Origin: an uncultured Oscillospiraceae bacterium
GTDB taxonomy: Bacteria; Bacillota; Clostridia; Oscillospirales; Acutalibacteraceae
Length of the DNA stretch: 64,000 nucleotides
Direction of reading: 5' to 3'
NCBI GenBank assembly: GCA_958448165.1
Contig: CAUDCW010000007.1
Coordinates: forward strand, 62,001-126,000
This document shows positions 9,304-17,907 of this stretch, piece by piece. Each line of letters opens with the position of its first letter. Positions within the stretch are counted from its first letter, which is position 1. The notes beneath the pieces are model-generated. The model was not told the origin of the DNA and searched no databases. It saw only the letters and a list, made by a program, of their open reading frames with translations. The position numbers and the translations under genes are program-made.

Positions 9304-9332
9304 ATTATATGGATAAAATATGCAGTTGTCAA
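9304..9332 (-). promoter_or_regulatory. Sigma-A promoter of the leuA T-box transcript
   Basis: On the minus strand: a perfect TTGACA, a 17-base spacer and a perfect TATAAT, placed just ahead of the T-box leader. Confidence 0.85.
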
Positions 9333-9523
9333 CAATTTTTGATTAAATTTTTGCTCGTATCCTCGCTTTGCTGTGAAGCACACGGGTATATTTTAGTAAA
9401 CTGAATTATTGTTAAACTTTGTAAGCAGAGAAATTTGGTGGATTGCACACATCGGCGACCGTTTATAATATCGTATTAATTTTTATCATCTTTAAAACTT
9501 TTTGCGCTCATGCCGCGCAGGCA

Positions 9524-9767
9524 CTTACTTTTTTATCAGAAAAAAGTAAGCAAAAACTGATTTAAGGGAAAGGATTTCGATTTCCTTTCCCTTAAAAATC
9601 CCTATCTTTAAAACGACCAAAGGGCAAGCCCTTTGGAAACCTGCTGTGCGTTCAGCTTTGTGCGATTGTCAGGTTGTCTGTCATCGCTCCTTTTCCAATG
9701 CGAACTTTCTACGGGTGCGTTTAATGGCACTTTATGCACTTACAACGCATAAAGTGCCATTAAACGC
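9524..9767. repeat. Chain of four perfect hairpins
   Basis: The stretch between the leuA promoter and pyk (9333-9846) has no credible gene. It holds four separate inverted repeats: 9524-9534/9540-9550 (11 bp), 9562-9574/9583-9595 (13 bp), 9617-9625/9628-9636 (9 bp, 2-base loop) and 9717-9737/9747-9767 (21 bp, 9-base loop). The last is too long and GC-poor for an ordinary terminator. I infer repeat-element debris rather than regulatory RNA. Confidence 0.6.
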
Positions 9768-9846
9768 TCAAGCTCTTTTCTCTCGTTTTATTTTGCTCGT
9801 ACAAAATTCAGCAGAGCAGACTCTCTCTTAGTCCTTTTTGTCCCTC

Positions 9847-11598
9847 TTATTTTGCGGCGTTTGCACTGAACACAATTCCTCTTGAGCCGTCAAGCTTTAC
9901 GGTTGTGCCTGTTTTGAGCAGTTCTACGGCGTTCTTTGCTCCTACGATAACAGGCTTGTCAAGCGCCGAAGCAACGATTGCGGCGTGAGAGTTAAGACCG
10001 TCCTGCTCGGTGATGATGCCGCCTGCCTTTTTAAGCTGCGGAAGCATAGCGTTTGTTGTTTTCGGTGCGACAATAATATCGCCGTTTTTGAACTTGTCGC
10101 TTACCTTGCCCTCGGTTTTGCAAACGCACACTCTGCCGATAATGCTCTGATGTGTTACTGCGGTGCCCGACACAAGAACATTGCCGACAAGGTGAACCTT
10201 GAGCATATTTGTTGTGCCCGAAACACCAAGGGGAATACCTGCCGTGATAACTGCGAGGTCGCCGTTTTTAACAAGGCTGTGCTTTTCGGCAACATCGACA
10301 ACGTGTTCAAACAGCTCGTCGGTGTTTGTCTTTTCTTCTACAAGAATCGGAATAACGCCCCATGAAAGGTTCATCTGGCGCAATACCTTTTCGCTGGTCG
10401 AGCCGCTGATAATCGGGCAGGCAGGACGGTATTTTGAAATCATTCTCGCTGTCTGACCTGTCTTTGATACGGTTATAATCGCAACAGCGCCGAGGTCGTG
10501 TGCCGTTGTGCAGGTTGCGTGTGAAATTGCCGAGGTTACATCGGGCTGTTCGGTGAGCAGGCGCTTTCTGAAACGTCCGATATAGTCGATGTCGTTTTCT
10601 GTGCGCTCTGCGATTTTTGCCATAGTCTTAAGCGCCTGAACAGGATATTTGCCTGCGGCTGTTTCGCCGCTGAGCATTATTGCGCTTGTGCCATCGTAAA
10701 TTGCGTTTGCAACGTCGGTTGCCTCGGCTCTTGTAGGACGGGGATTGACCATCATAGAGTCGAGCATCTGTGTTGCCGTTATAACCTGCTTGCCTGCCTT
10801 GTAAGCCTTGGTTATGAGCTTTTTCTGAAGAATCGGAATGTCCTCCATCGGAATTTCAACACCCAGATCGCCTCTTGCGACCATAATGCCGTCAGACACC
10901 CTGATTATATCGTCTATGTTGTCAACACCCTCGGCGTTTTCTATCTTTGCGATAATTCTGATGTTGTTGCAGTTGTTTTTGTCAAGCTCCGCCCTGAGCT
11001 GTAAAATATCGTCGCTGGAACGTGTGAAGCTTGCGGCGATGAAGTCGAGGTCCTGCTCAACCGCAAAGGCTATGTCCTTTTTGTCCTGTTCGCTGATGAA
11101 AGGAAGAGAAAGGCGTGTGCCGGGCACGTTAATGCCCTTGTGAGAGGCAATTTTGCCGCCGTTTAAAACCTCGCAGACGATGTCCTTCTTTGTTGTTGAG
11201 GTTACCAGCATTTCGATAAGACCGTCGTCAACAAGAATCCTGTCGCCGCGCTTTACGTCCTTCGGCAGATTGGCAAAGGTTATTGCACAGTGGTTGCGGT
11301 CGCCCTCAATATCGTCTATTGTAAAGGTAAAGGTCTGACCGGCTTCAAGAATTTCACTGCCGTTTTTAAAGTTCTTCGTTCTTATTTCCGGACCCTTTGT
11401 GTCAAGCAGCAGCGCAACCGGAACATCAAGCTCGGCTCTTATCCTTTTTACCGTGTCGGCTCTTTTTTTGTGATCCTCGTGGGTGCCGTGCGACATATTC
11501 ATTCTTGCGACAGCCATACCGTTGAGTATAAGCTCACGCATAACATTTTCGTCGTCTGTTGCCGGACCGAGTGTGCATATAATTTTAGTCTTTCTCAC
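9847..11598 (-). CDS. pyk: Pyruvate kinase with C-terminal PEP-utiliser-like domain
   Basis: Converts PEP and ADP to pyruvate and ATP in glycolysis. 583 residues from GTG (VRKTKIICTLGPA), with GGGGG seven bases upstream; the frame runs 68 codons further without homologous sequence, so the longer start is rejected. The barrel motifs are present (MNMSHG, DTKGPEIRT, IAKIENAEG, MVARGDLGVEI, TATQMLDSM). The last ~100 residues form the extra domain of Bacillus-type Pyk with GGIITEQDGLNSHAAIVA, related to the phosphohistidine domain of PEP synthase. Monocistronic by context. Confidence 0.96.
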   Translation of the reverse strand: MRKTKIICTLGPATDDENVMRELILNGMAVARMNMSHGTHEDHKKRADTVKRIRAELDVPVALLLDTKGPEIRTKNFKNGSEILEAGQTFTFTIDDIEGDRNHCAITFANLPKDVKRGDRILVDDGLIEMLVTSTTKKDIVCEVLNGGKIASHKGINVPGTRLSLPFISEQDKKDIAFAVEQDLDFIAASFTRSSDDILQLRAELDKNNCNNIRIIAKIENAEGVDNIDDIIRVSDGIMVARGDLGVEIPMEDIPILQKKLITKAYKAGKQVITATQMLDSMMVNPRPTRAEATDVANAIYDGTSAIMLSGETAAGKYPVQALKTMAKIAERTENDIDYIGRFRKRLLTEQPDVTSAISHATCTTAHDLGAVAIITVSKTGQTARMISKYRPACPIISGSTSEKVLRQMNLSWGVIPILVEEKTNTDELFEHVVDVAEKHSLVKNGDLAVITAGIPLGVSGTTNMLKVHLVGNVLVSGTAVTHQSIIGRVCVCKTEGKVSDKFKNGDIIVAPKTTNAMLPQLKKAGGIITEQDGLNSHAAIVASALDKPVIVGAKNAVELLKTGTTVKLDGSRGIVFSANAAK

Positions 11599-11880
11599 TT
11601 TTCTGCCCCCATTTGCTGTTGTAATAGTATTTTTGTATAGATTTACATTATAATTATATCTCGATTTCCGTTTTAAAACAAGAAATAATTGTAAAACTTG
11701 TGAAAAAGAATATTGTGCAGTCTTGACTTTAGCATTTTGCCGTATAATATGATTGATTGAAAGGGATAATAGCGTTATTTTGACAAAATTTTTTAAAAGC
11801 AAAAAAAGTTCTTGATTTTTTGCTTGTTATGTGATAAAATCCAAATGTTATCACGGTTTCAGCGAAAGAGGTGAAAAGAA

Positions 11881-12084
11881 ATGAAAAAGGACATTCATCC
11901 AAATTACGAACAAACAACAATCACTTGTGCTTGCGGCAATGTAATTGAAACAGGCTCGACAAAGAAGAATATCCGTGTTGAAATTTGCTCAAAGTGCCAC
12001 CCGTTCTTTACCGGCAAACAAAAGCTCGTTGATACCGGCGGACGTGTTGACAGATTTAAAAAGCGTTACGGTATGGGAAAATAA
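11881..12084 (+). CDS. rpmE: 50S ribosomal protein L31 (zinc-binding type)
   Basis: 67 residues, the normal L31 length. MKKDIHPNY opens the protein, and the zinc ligands CAC near 17-19 and CSKCHPF near 36-41 mark the C+ (zinc) form. The start follows AAAGAGGTG. L31 bridges the ribosomal subunits. A terminator follows. Confidence 0.97.
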   Translation: MKKDIHPNYEQTTITCACGNVIETGSTKKNIRVEICSKCHPFFTGKQKLVDTGGRVDRFKKRYGMGK

Positions 12085-12097
12085 TATGGATTATCAG

Positions 12098-12130
12098 GCA
12101 GGTGGCACTTTGGTGTCGCCTGCTTTTTTT
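12098..12130 (+). terminator. Terminator after rpmE
   Basis: An 11-bp stem GCAGGTGGCAC/GTGTCGCCTGC (with G-U pairs) followed by seven T. Confidence 0.85.
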
Positions 12131-12155
12131 ATATCAATTATTACGGAGATACGGT

Positions 12156-12782
12156 ATGACGGACTATACAACTGTAAGCCGACAGGCTTGCGACGAGTTT
12201 GTTGAAAAACGCTCACGCTTTATCGGCTACTGTGCGCCTGTCACAACGCAGGAGCAGGCGCTGGAGTTCATAGAAAAAATAAAATCAAAGCATTGGGATG
12301 CAAAGCACAATGTTTATGCCTATATTCTGCGTGAAGGCGGCGTAAAACGCTACAGCGACGACGGTGAGCCGCAGGGCACGGCAGGTGTGCCTGTGCTTGA
12401 GGTTATGCAGAAAATGGGCATAACCGATGTTGTCGTTGTCGTGACGAGATATTTCGGCGGAATTCTGCTGGGCGCAGGAGGACTTGTGAGGGCGTATTCT
12501 CACGGCGCAAAAATTGCTGTTGAGGCGGCTTGTCCGGCGGTTATGCAGCTTTGCGACAACTGTGAGCTGAAATGCAGCTACAATCAGTATGGCAGGGTGT
12601 CGTCCGTTGTTTCAAACGGCGGAGGAGTTGTTGATGACAGCGCCTTTACAGATGAAGTGGAGATAAAGTTCCATACAAAAAAAGGCAGTCTTGATAAAAT
12701 CAACAAGGAGCTTGCGGCGGCAACCTGCGGAGAGGTGCAGGCTGTTTCTGCTGATGAGAGCTATTATATGCAGAAAATTTAA
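12156..12782 (+). CDS. YigZ/IMPACT-family protein (UPF0029)
   Basis: 208 residues from the ATG after GGAGATACGG. An ORF 18 codons longer starts inside the rpmE terminator and is rejected. The N-terminal UPF0029 domain is clear: EKRSRFIGYCAPV, KHWDAKHNVYAYIL, SDDGEPQGTAGVPVLEV and VVVTRYFGGILLGAGGLVRAYS. A C-terminal DUF1949-like ferredoxin fold follows. Relatives act on translation control in eukaryotes; the bacterial role is not established. Confidence 0.93.
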   Translation: MTDYTTVSRQACDEFVEKRSRFIGYCAPVTTQEQALEFIEKIKSKHWDAKHNVYAYILREGGVKRYSDDGEPQGTAGVPVLEVMQKMGITDVVVVVTRYFGGILLGAGGLVRAYSHGAKIAVEAACPAVMQLCDNCELKCSYNQYGRVSSVVSNGGGVVDDSAFTDEVEIKFHTKKGSLDKINKELAAATCGEVQAVSADESYYMQKI

Positions 12783-12895
12783 GATTTTTTTAAAATAAAA
12801 AGAGGTATTTTCACACTTTTTCAGTAAATTATATTGACAGGTTTTATAATAATGCGGCGTATCAGGCAAACCGACTGCCGAAAGGGAGTGTTTTT

Positions 12896-13897
12896 GTGAC
12901 GATTAACGAGAAGATTTGCTACTGGGAGGAGCAGCGCTTTTCTCCGCTTGCCTGCCTTGCAAAAAACACAAAGGGCAGACTTGTTTATGAAGAGCCGTCG
13001 TCCATGCGGACCGAATTTCAGCGTGACCGTGACAGGATAATTCACTGTAAATCATTCAGACGCTTAAAGCACAAAACGCAGGTGTTTTTGTCGCCCGAGG
13101 GCGACCACTACAGGACAAGACTTACCCACACGCTTGAGGTGTCGCAGATTGCGAGAACAATTGCAAGAGCGCTTGACCTGAACGAGGACTTAACCGAGGC
13201 GATAGCCTTGGGACACGATCTGGGGCATACGCCGTTCGGCCACGCAGGCGAGAGAGCGCTCAACGACCTTTATCCGGGCGGCTTCCGCCATTTTGAGCAG
13301 AGTGTGAGGGTTGTTGACCTGCTTGAAAAAGAGGGCAGAGGACTGAACCTTACATATGAGGTGCGAAACGGGATTTTGTGCCACACAAGGGGTAAGGATG
13401 CCGACACGCTTGAGGGCAGAGTGGTGAGGATAGCCGACAGGATAGCGTATATAAACCACGATATCGACGATGCGGTAAGAGCAGGAGCGATAAGCCGGGC
13501 TGATTTGCCGGAGGAATATATAGAACGATTCGGCACGACAACAAGCGAGCGTATTAACTCTATGGTTTCAAATGTTGTTGAAAACAGCCAAGGCGGCGAG
13601 ATAAAAATGGAGGAAAGCTTTTTTAAAAGCTTTAATTCGCTGCACAAGTTTATGTTTGACTATGTTTATAAAAGCGAGTATGCAAAGTCCGAGGAAAAGA
13701 AGGTGCCTCACCTTGTAGAAAGCCTTTATACATATTTTGTAAGGCATCCGGACAGACTTGAAGGGGAAATCAGAAAGATTGCCGACAATGAGGGTGTTGA
13801 GAGAGCCGTGTGCGATTATATAGCCGGAATGACCGACCATTATGCGGTGTTGGTGTATGAAAATCTGTTCATACCCAAATTCTGGCAGAAGATGTAG
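12896..13897 (+). CDS. dgt: dGTP triphosphohydrolase (HD domain)
   Basis: 333 residues starting at GTG, with AAAGGGAG seven bases before. Dgt enzymes cleave dNTPs to the nucleoside and triphosphate, adjusting dNTP pools. The HD metal centre is seen as H78 in RLTHTLEVSQ and H107-D108 in GHDLGHTPFGHAGE, with the N-terminal RDRIIHCKSFRRLKHKTQVF dGTPase motif. The protein is the short Firmicutes form. The nearest downstream gene is dnaG after a repeat, and primase and dNTP control go together functionally. Confidence 0.92.
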   Translation: MTINEKICYWEEQRFSPLACLAKNTKGRLVYEEPSSMRTEFQRDRDRIIHCKSFRRLKHKTQVFLSPEGDHYRTRLTHTLEVSQIARTIARALDLNEDLTEAIALGHDLGHTPFGHAGERALNDLYPGGFRHFEQSVRVVDLLEKEGRGLNLTYEVRNGILCHTRGKDADTLEGRVVRIADRIAYINHDIDDAVRAGAISRADLPEEYIERFGTTTSERINSMVSNVVENSQGGEIKMEESFFKSFNSLHKFMFDYVYKSEYAKSEEKKVPHLVESLYTYFVRHPDRLEGEIRKIADNEGVERAVCDYIAGMTDHYAVLVYENLFIPKFWQKM

Positions 13898-14150
13898 TTT
13901 TGAGTTTGGAGTTTTGAGTTTGGAGTTGAAACGAGTTCTTATTAATTCAAAGAGCCGCTTGCGGCGACAACCATAACATTTGCCAAGGGCAAATATATCA
14001 CAGCGGAGCTATTTCATATCGCACAGCGATATTTCACAAATTCCGGAGGAATTTATATCATTGAGGTGCTTGCACCGCTTGAGCCGCTTGCGGCGACACC
14101 TTCTCTCCACTCTCCACTCTTCACTCTACGCACCAAACTCCGAACTGAAT
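13898..14150. repeat. Intergenic repeat with GAGTGAAGAG end and palindrome array
   Basis: The left part is tandem copies of AGTTTTGAGTTTGG. The right end (14103-14128) is CTCTCCACTCTCCACTCTTC. Between lie short palindromes separated by ATATCAC/ATTTCAT-like spacers: ATTTGCCAAGGGCAAAT, ATCGCACAGCGAT, AAATTCCGGAGGAATTT and GGTGCTTGCACC. No gene is present. The right end is the inverse of the left end of the element at 1125-1410. Confidence 0.65.
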
Positions 14151-14178
14151 TAAGGTTTATTTTATAGGGGGTGATTTT

Positions 14179-15945
14179 TTGCCGTTACCGGACGAATTTC
14201 TTGAAGAGCTTAAGGCGAGAAGCGATATATCGGATATAGCGTCATCATATGTAACCCTGAAAAGGCGTGGACGAAACCTTGTCGGACTTTGCCCGTTTCA
14301 CGGCGAAAAAACGCCTTCATTTAATATATACCCCGAAAACGGGTCGTTTTATTGCTTCGGCTGCGGTGCAGGCGGCGATGTGATAACCTTTGTCAGAAAG
14401 ATTGAAAATCTTGATTATATTGACGCCGTCAAATTCCTTGCGCAAAGGGCAGGTATGGACATGCCCGAAAATTCATACGACAGCAGTATGAGCGAGCTGA
14501 GGCGGCGAATCTTTGAGGCGAACCGAGAGGCGGGCAGGTTTTATTATTCAATGCTCTACACCGCCGCAGGAAAGGCAGGACTTGATTATCTCAGGGGCAG
14601 GGGACTCAGCGAAAAAACAATAAAGCATTTCGGACTTGGGTTCAGCCCCGACAACCGTTTTGCCCTTGTTGACCACCTGAAATCAAAGGGCTTCAAGCCG
14701 CAGGAGCTTGTGGCGGCAAACCTTGTTTATCAGAATAAAAACGGAAATATCTCGGACAGGTTCTATAACCGTGTGATGTTCCCGATAATAGATTTAAGGG
14801 GCAATGTCATCGCCTTCGGCGGCAGGATAATGACCGACCAGAAGCCGAAGTATCTGAACACCTCCGACACGCCTGTGTTTAAAAAGAGCACCAATCTTTT
14901 TGCACTCAATTTTGCGAAAAACGGCGGAAAACGCAGTCTTATTCTCTGCGAGGGTTATATGGATGTTATCGCACTGCATCAGGCGGGCTTCACCTCGGCT
15001 GTGGCGACCCTCGGTACGGCGCTGACGCAGGAGCAGGCAATGCTTATGAAACGCTATGCCGATGAGGTGTATATATGCTATGATTCGGACGAAGCAGGGC
15101 AGAAAGCGGCTCAGAGGGCGATAGGCTTTCTGCGCAATGCCGGCATCGGCATAAAGGTAATTGCCGTTCCGGGCGCAAAAGACCCCGATGAGTTTATCAG
15201 GGAAAACGGCGACAAGGGCCGTGATAAATTTGCACAGTTGCTCGAAAAAAGCGGAAACGACATTGAATACAGGATTTCAAAGATAAAGCAGAAATACATT
15301 CTGACCGAGCAGAGTCAGGTTGTTGCATATCTTACCGAATGTGCAAAGCTGCTTGCTACCGTTGAAAATCCTATAGAGGCTGATGTCTATGCCGGACATT
15401 TAAGCGAAGAAACGGGTGTCCGCAAGGACGCCGTTGTGCAGCAGATAAACGGCTACAGAAAGAAAAACGGCAGAGAAAACAGGAAAAAGCAGTTTAGGGA
15501 TATTCAGACAGGAATCTCGGGCAGGGACGACAGGATTAATGCCGAAAAAGCAGGCAATCTGCGTGCCGCAAGAGCAGAAGAAGCCTTGATTGCATATATT
15601 ATTAATAATCAGGATATGGCTATTAAGGTGAATTCGCTTTTGCCGCCCGAAAAAATGGTTACATCGTTTAACCGTCGGGTGTATAAAATAATAACCGAGC
15701 GTGCAATTGAGGGCAGGGGAATAATGCCTGCCGATATATCGGGGGAATTCACGGTTGATGAAAACGCAAAAATCGCAGGAATGCTGGCGTCGCTGGGCTG
15801 TGAGATAACATCGTTTGACGCCTGCAGGGACTGTATTGACGTCATTTTGTCAGAGGGTGAAAAAATCACAGCAGAAAAGGCTGCTGACGCTGATATTGAC
15901 GATATAGAAAAGTATCTTGAGAAGCTTAAAAAGCAGAAGAAATAA
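14179..15945 (+). CDS. dnaG: DNA primase
   Basis: Makes the RNA primers for replication. 588 residues starting at TTG, with AGGGGGTG upstream at normal distance. The zinc-binding domain has CPFH and CFGC (around 38-65). The RNA-polymerase core follows, then TOPRIM with CEGYMDVIALHQAG near 256 and YDSDEAGQKA near 297. The C-terminal helicase-binding region is weakly conserved, as usual. rpoD starts 23 bases later, the classic dnaG-rpoD macromolecular-synthesis operon (rpsU is not adjacent here). Confidence 0.97.
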   Translation: MPLPDEFLEELKARSDISDIASSYVTLKRRGRNLVGLCPFHGEKTPSFNIYPENGSFYCFGCGAGGDVITFVRKIENLDYIDAVKFLAQRAGMDMPENSYDSSMSELRRRIFEANREAGRFYYSMLYTAAGKAGLDYLRGRGLSEKTIKHFGLGFSPDNRFALVDHLKSKGFKPQELVAANLVYQNKNGNISDRFYNRVMFPIIDLRGNVIAFGGRIMTDQKPKYLNTSDTPVFKKSTNLFALNFAKNGGKRSLILCEGYMDVIALHQAGFTSAVATLGTALTQEQAMLMKRYADEVYICYDSDEAGQKAAQRAIGFLRNAGIGIKVIAVPGAKDPDEFIRENGDKGRDKFAQLLEKSGNDIEYRISKIKQKYILTEQSQVVAYLTECAKLLATVENPIEADVYAGHLSEETGVRKDAVVQQINGYRKKNGRENRKKQFRDIQTGISGRDDRINAEKAGNLRAARAEEALIAYIINNQDMAIKVNSLLPPEKMVTSFNRRVYKIITERAIEGRGIMPADISGEFTVDENAKIAGMLASLGCEITSFDACRDCIDVILSEGEKITAEKAADADIDDIEKYLEKLKKQKK

Positions 15946-15968
15946 ATTAAGGAATTGGGAAAGGAAAG

Positions 15969-17078
15969 ATGAATATGGCAATGTTACAGGCAGCGCCGGA
16001 CAAAAAAACTATTGTAAAGGAGATTCTTGAGCTTGGCAAGTCAAAGGGAGAGATAAGCACAAAAGAAATTTTCGACGCAATGGGCGAGGTTGTGTTTGAG
16101 CCGGACCAGATCGAAAAAATCTATGACAGTCTTGAGCAGATGAACGTGACTATTGTCGAGGACTTCGACGATATGCCGATTGATGACATCAAGCTTGACG
16201 ACAAGGGCGACGATGACAACGCACTTGACGAGGTAAGCACCGACAGCATTGCAATTGACGACCCCGTCAAGGTTTATCTGAAAGAAATCGGCAGAGTTCC
16301 TCTGCTGACGCCGGATGAGGAAATCGAGCTTGCAATAAAGATCAAGCAGGGTGACAGCGCAGCCAAAAAGCGTTTGTCAGAGGCGAACCTAAGACTTGTT
16401 GTAAGCATAGCAAAGCGTTACCTCGGCAGAGGAATGCAGTTCCTTGACCTGATACAGGAGGGCAACTTAGGACTTATAAAGGCGGTTGAGAAGTTTGATT
16501 ATACAAAGGGCTTCAAATTTTCAACATATGCGACATGGTGGATAAGACAGGCGATTACAAGAGCCATTGCCGACCAGGCGAGAACGATAAGAATTCCGGT
16601 GCATATGGTTGAAACAATCAACAAGGTAAAAAAGGTTTCGAGCCAGCTTCTGCACACAAACGGGCATGAGCCGACAGCGGACGAGATTGCCGACGTTCTG
16701 GATATGCCTGTTGACAAGGTGCGTGAGATTATGAGGGTTGCTCAGGAGCCTGTGTCGCTTGAAACACCTATCGGCGAGGAGGAGGACAGCCATCTTGGCG
16801 ACTTTATCCCCGACGACGACGCTCCGGCACCTGCCGACGCCGCATCGCACACACTGCTCAAGGAGCAGCTTTCGGAGGTGCTTGACACACTGACGCCGAG
16901 AGAAGAAAAGGTTTTAAGACTCCGCTTCGGTCTTGAGGACGGGCGTTCACGCACACTTGAGGAGGTCGGCAAGGAGTTTGACGTTACAAGGGAGAGAATA
17001 AGACAGATTGAGGCAAAGGCGCTGAGAAAGCTCAGACACCCCAGCCGCAGCAAGAAGCTTAAGGACTTTCTTGACTGA
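15969..17078 (+). CDS. rpoD: RNA polymerase primary sigma factor (sigma-A)
   Basis: 369 residues, typical of the short Firmicutes sigma-A. An acidic linker (around 60-90) precedes region 1.2/2 (DPVKVYLKEIGRVPLLT; RLVVSIAKRYLGRGMQFLDLIQEGN; KFSTYATWWIRQAITRAI). Region 3 starts at RIPVHMVETINK. Region 4 ends with the -35-binding helix VTRERIRQIEAKALRKL. AAGGAAAG precedes the ATG. It recognises the TTGACA/TATAAT promoters seen throughout the window. Confidence 0.97.
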   Translation: MNMAMLQAAPDKKTIVKEILELGKSKGEISTKEIFDAMGEVVFEPDQIEKIYDSLEQMNVTIVEDFDDMPIDDIKLDDKGDDDNALDEVSTDSIAIDDPVKVYLKEIGRVPLLTPDEEIELAIKIKQGDSAAKKRLSEANLRLVVSIAKRYLGRGMQFLDLIQEGNLGLIKAVEKFDYTKGFKFSTYATWWIRQAITRAIADQARTIRIPVHMVETINKVKKVSSQLLHTNGHEPTADEIADVLDMPVDKVREIMRVAQEPVSLETPIGEEEDSHLGDFIPDDDAPAPADAASHTLLKEQLSEVLDTLTPREEKVLRLRFGLEDGRSRTLEEVGKEFDVTRERIRQIEAKALRKLRHPSRSKKLKDFLD

Positions 17079-17088
17079 GGATAGACAA

Positions 17089-17475
17089 ATGTTCACTATT
17101 GACGAAACAAACGATATGCTCGATGAGATAGTCGATACCCTGCCCGAACCTCTGTTCCGGGAGTTGAGCGGCGGCGTGATTATTCTGCCGCAGCTCAAAA
17201 TTCACCCGAAGGCTGTTGACAACGACCTTTACATAATGGGCGAGTATTCACGCTCATCAATCGGCACGCTGATAAAGATATACTACGGCTCGTTTGCAAG
17301 AATTTACGGCAACGCCTCACGGGCGGTTTATTATGAGCAGCTCAGGCGTGTGCTTGTGCATGAGCTGCGGCATCACAACGAAACGCTCGCAGGCTACCGT
17401 GACCTGATTTTGTATGACGAGGATCAGATTGCCGAATACCTGCAAAAGAAAGCACAGCAGCACAAGCTGAAATAA
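17089..17475 (+). CDS. Small zincin-like metallopeptidase family protein
   Basis: 128 residues. I prefer the ATG with TGAGGA eight bases upstream; the frame also allows a TTG at 17071 inside the end of rpoD. The zinc-site motif HELRHHNE (HExxH) lies near residue 88, within VLVHELRHHNETLAG. The rest resembles the compact bacterial family of minimal gluzincin-like proteins, for which no substrate is established. It sits 10 bases after the rpoD stop, so it is cotranscribed with dnaG-rpoD. Confidence 0.78.
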   Translation: MFTIDETNDMLDEIVDTLPEPLFRELSGGVIILPQLKIHPKAVDNDLYIMGEYSRSSIGTLIKIYYGSFARIYGNASRAVYYEQLRRVLVHELRHHNETLAGYRDLILYDEDQIAEYLQKKAQQHKLK

Positions 17476-17510
17476 TTTTTGACAAAATAAATCAATTTTA
17501 ACACAAATGA

Positions 17511-17539
17511 TTGACATTCATCTTCTTGTGTGTTACCAT
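17511..17539 (+). promoter_or_regulatory. Promoter of the trpXYZ T-box transcript
   Basis: TTGACA, a 17-base spacer and TACCAT with an upstream TGT (extended -10). A second TTGACA at 17479 has no good partner. Confidence 0.6.
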
Positions 17540-17545
17540 AATCTA

Positions 17546-17798
17546 AACAGTAAAACCGTTGATAAGGAAGTAAAGCCTTCGGCGAGCGTACAGAGAGCCC
17601 TTGTCGGTGTGAATAGGGCGGCTATCGGGTTGGCAAATGGACCTTTGAGGGTGCGGCGGATAATGCCGCAACGTGTGCTTACGTTACAAAGCGGGAGCGT
17701 GCTGGCGCTTCGTGAGCGGGCGATTTTTCGCCAATCAAGGTGGTACCGCAGATTGTATATTCTGTCCTTGGATTACTTTAGTAATCCGAGGACTTTTT
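17546..17798 (+). promoter_or_regulatory. T-box leader with UGG (Trp) specifier
   Basis: Stem I includes the AGAGAGCC...GGTGTGAATAGGGCGGC apical part. The specifier region AAA-TGG-ACCTTTGAG puts the Trp codon at 17638-17640. The T-box AAGGTGGTACCGC lies at 17737-17749. A perfect terminator (17764-17776 with 17781-17793, then TTTTT) follows. Uncharged tRNA-Trp should allow readthrough into the transporter genes. Specifier and downstream genes agree. Confidence 0.93.
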
Positions 17799-17814
17799 GT
17801 TTGGAGAGGATATT

Positions 17815-17847
17815 ATGAAGCTGTTAACAAAACGATGGCGAGGCTGA
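17815..17847 (+). CDS. Possible 10-codon peptide with a Trp codon
   Basis: After the T-box terminator, GGAGAGG is followed six bases later by ATG and a 10-codon frame MKLLTKRWRG with stop TGA. The ribosome binding site is good and one codon is Trp. It may be a chance ORF, a relic, or a translated leader before trpX. Nothing further supports it. Confidence 0.3.
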   Translation: MKLLTKRWRG

Positions 17848-17907
17848 ACTTGTAACAGATTAACCAATAAAATTCAAATTATATTAATTATGAAAGAGGT
17901 AATTCAG

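Noticed and set aside
9646..9831. 61-residue frame in the hairpin chain before pyk
   Set aside because: Most of it is the palindromic repeat; no start signal.
11599..11802. 68-codon N-terminal extension of pyruvate kinase
   Set aside because: Extra residues have no match to Pyk, and the GTG with GGGGG upstream gives the normal N-terminus VRKTKIICTLGPA.
13950..14100. CRISPR array
   Set aside because: The short palindromes differ from one another and are separated by 6-8 bases, not by unique 30-base spacers; no cas genes.
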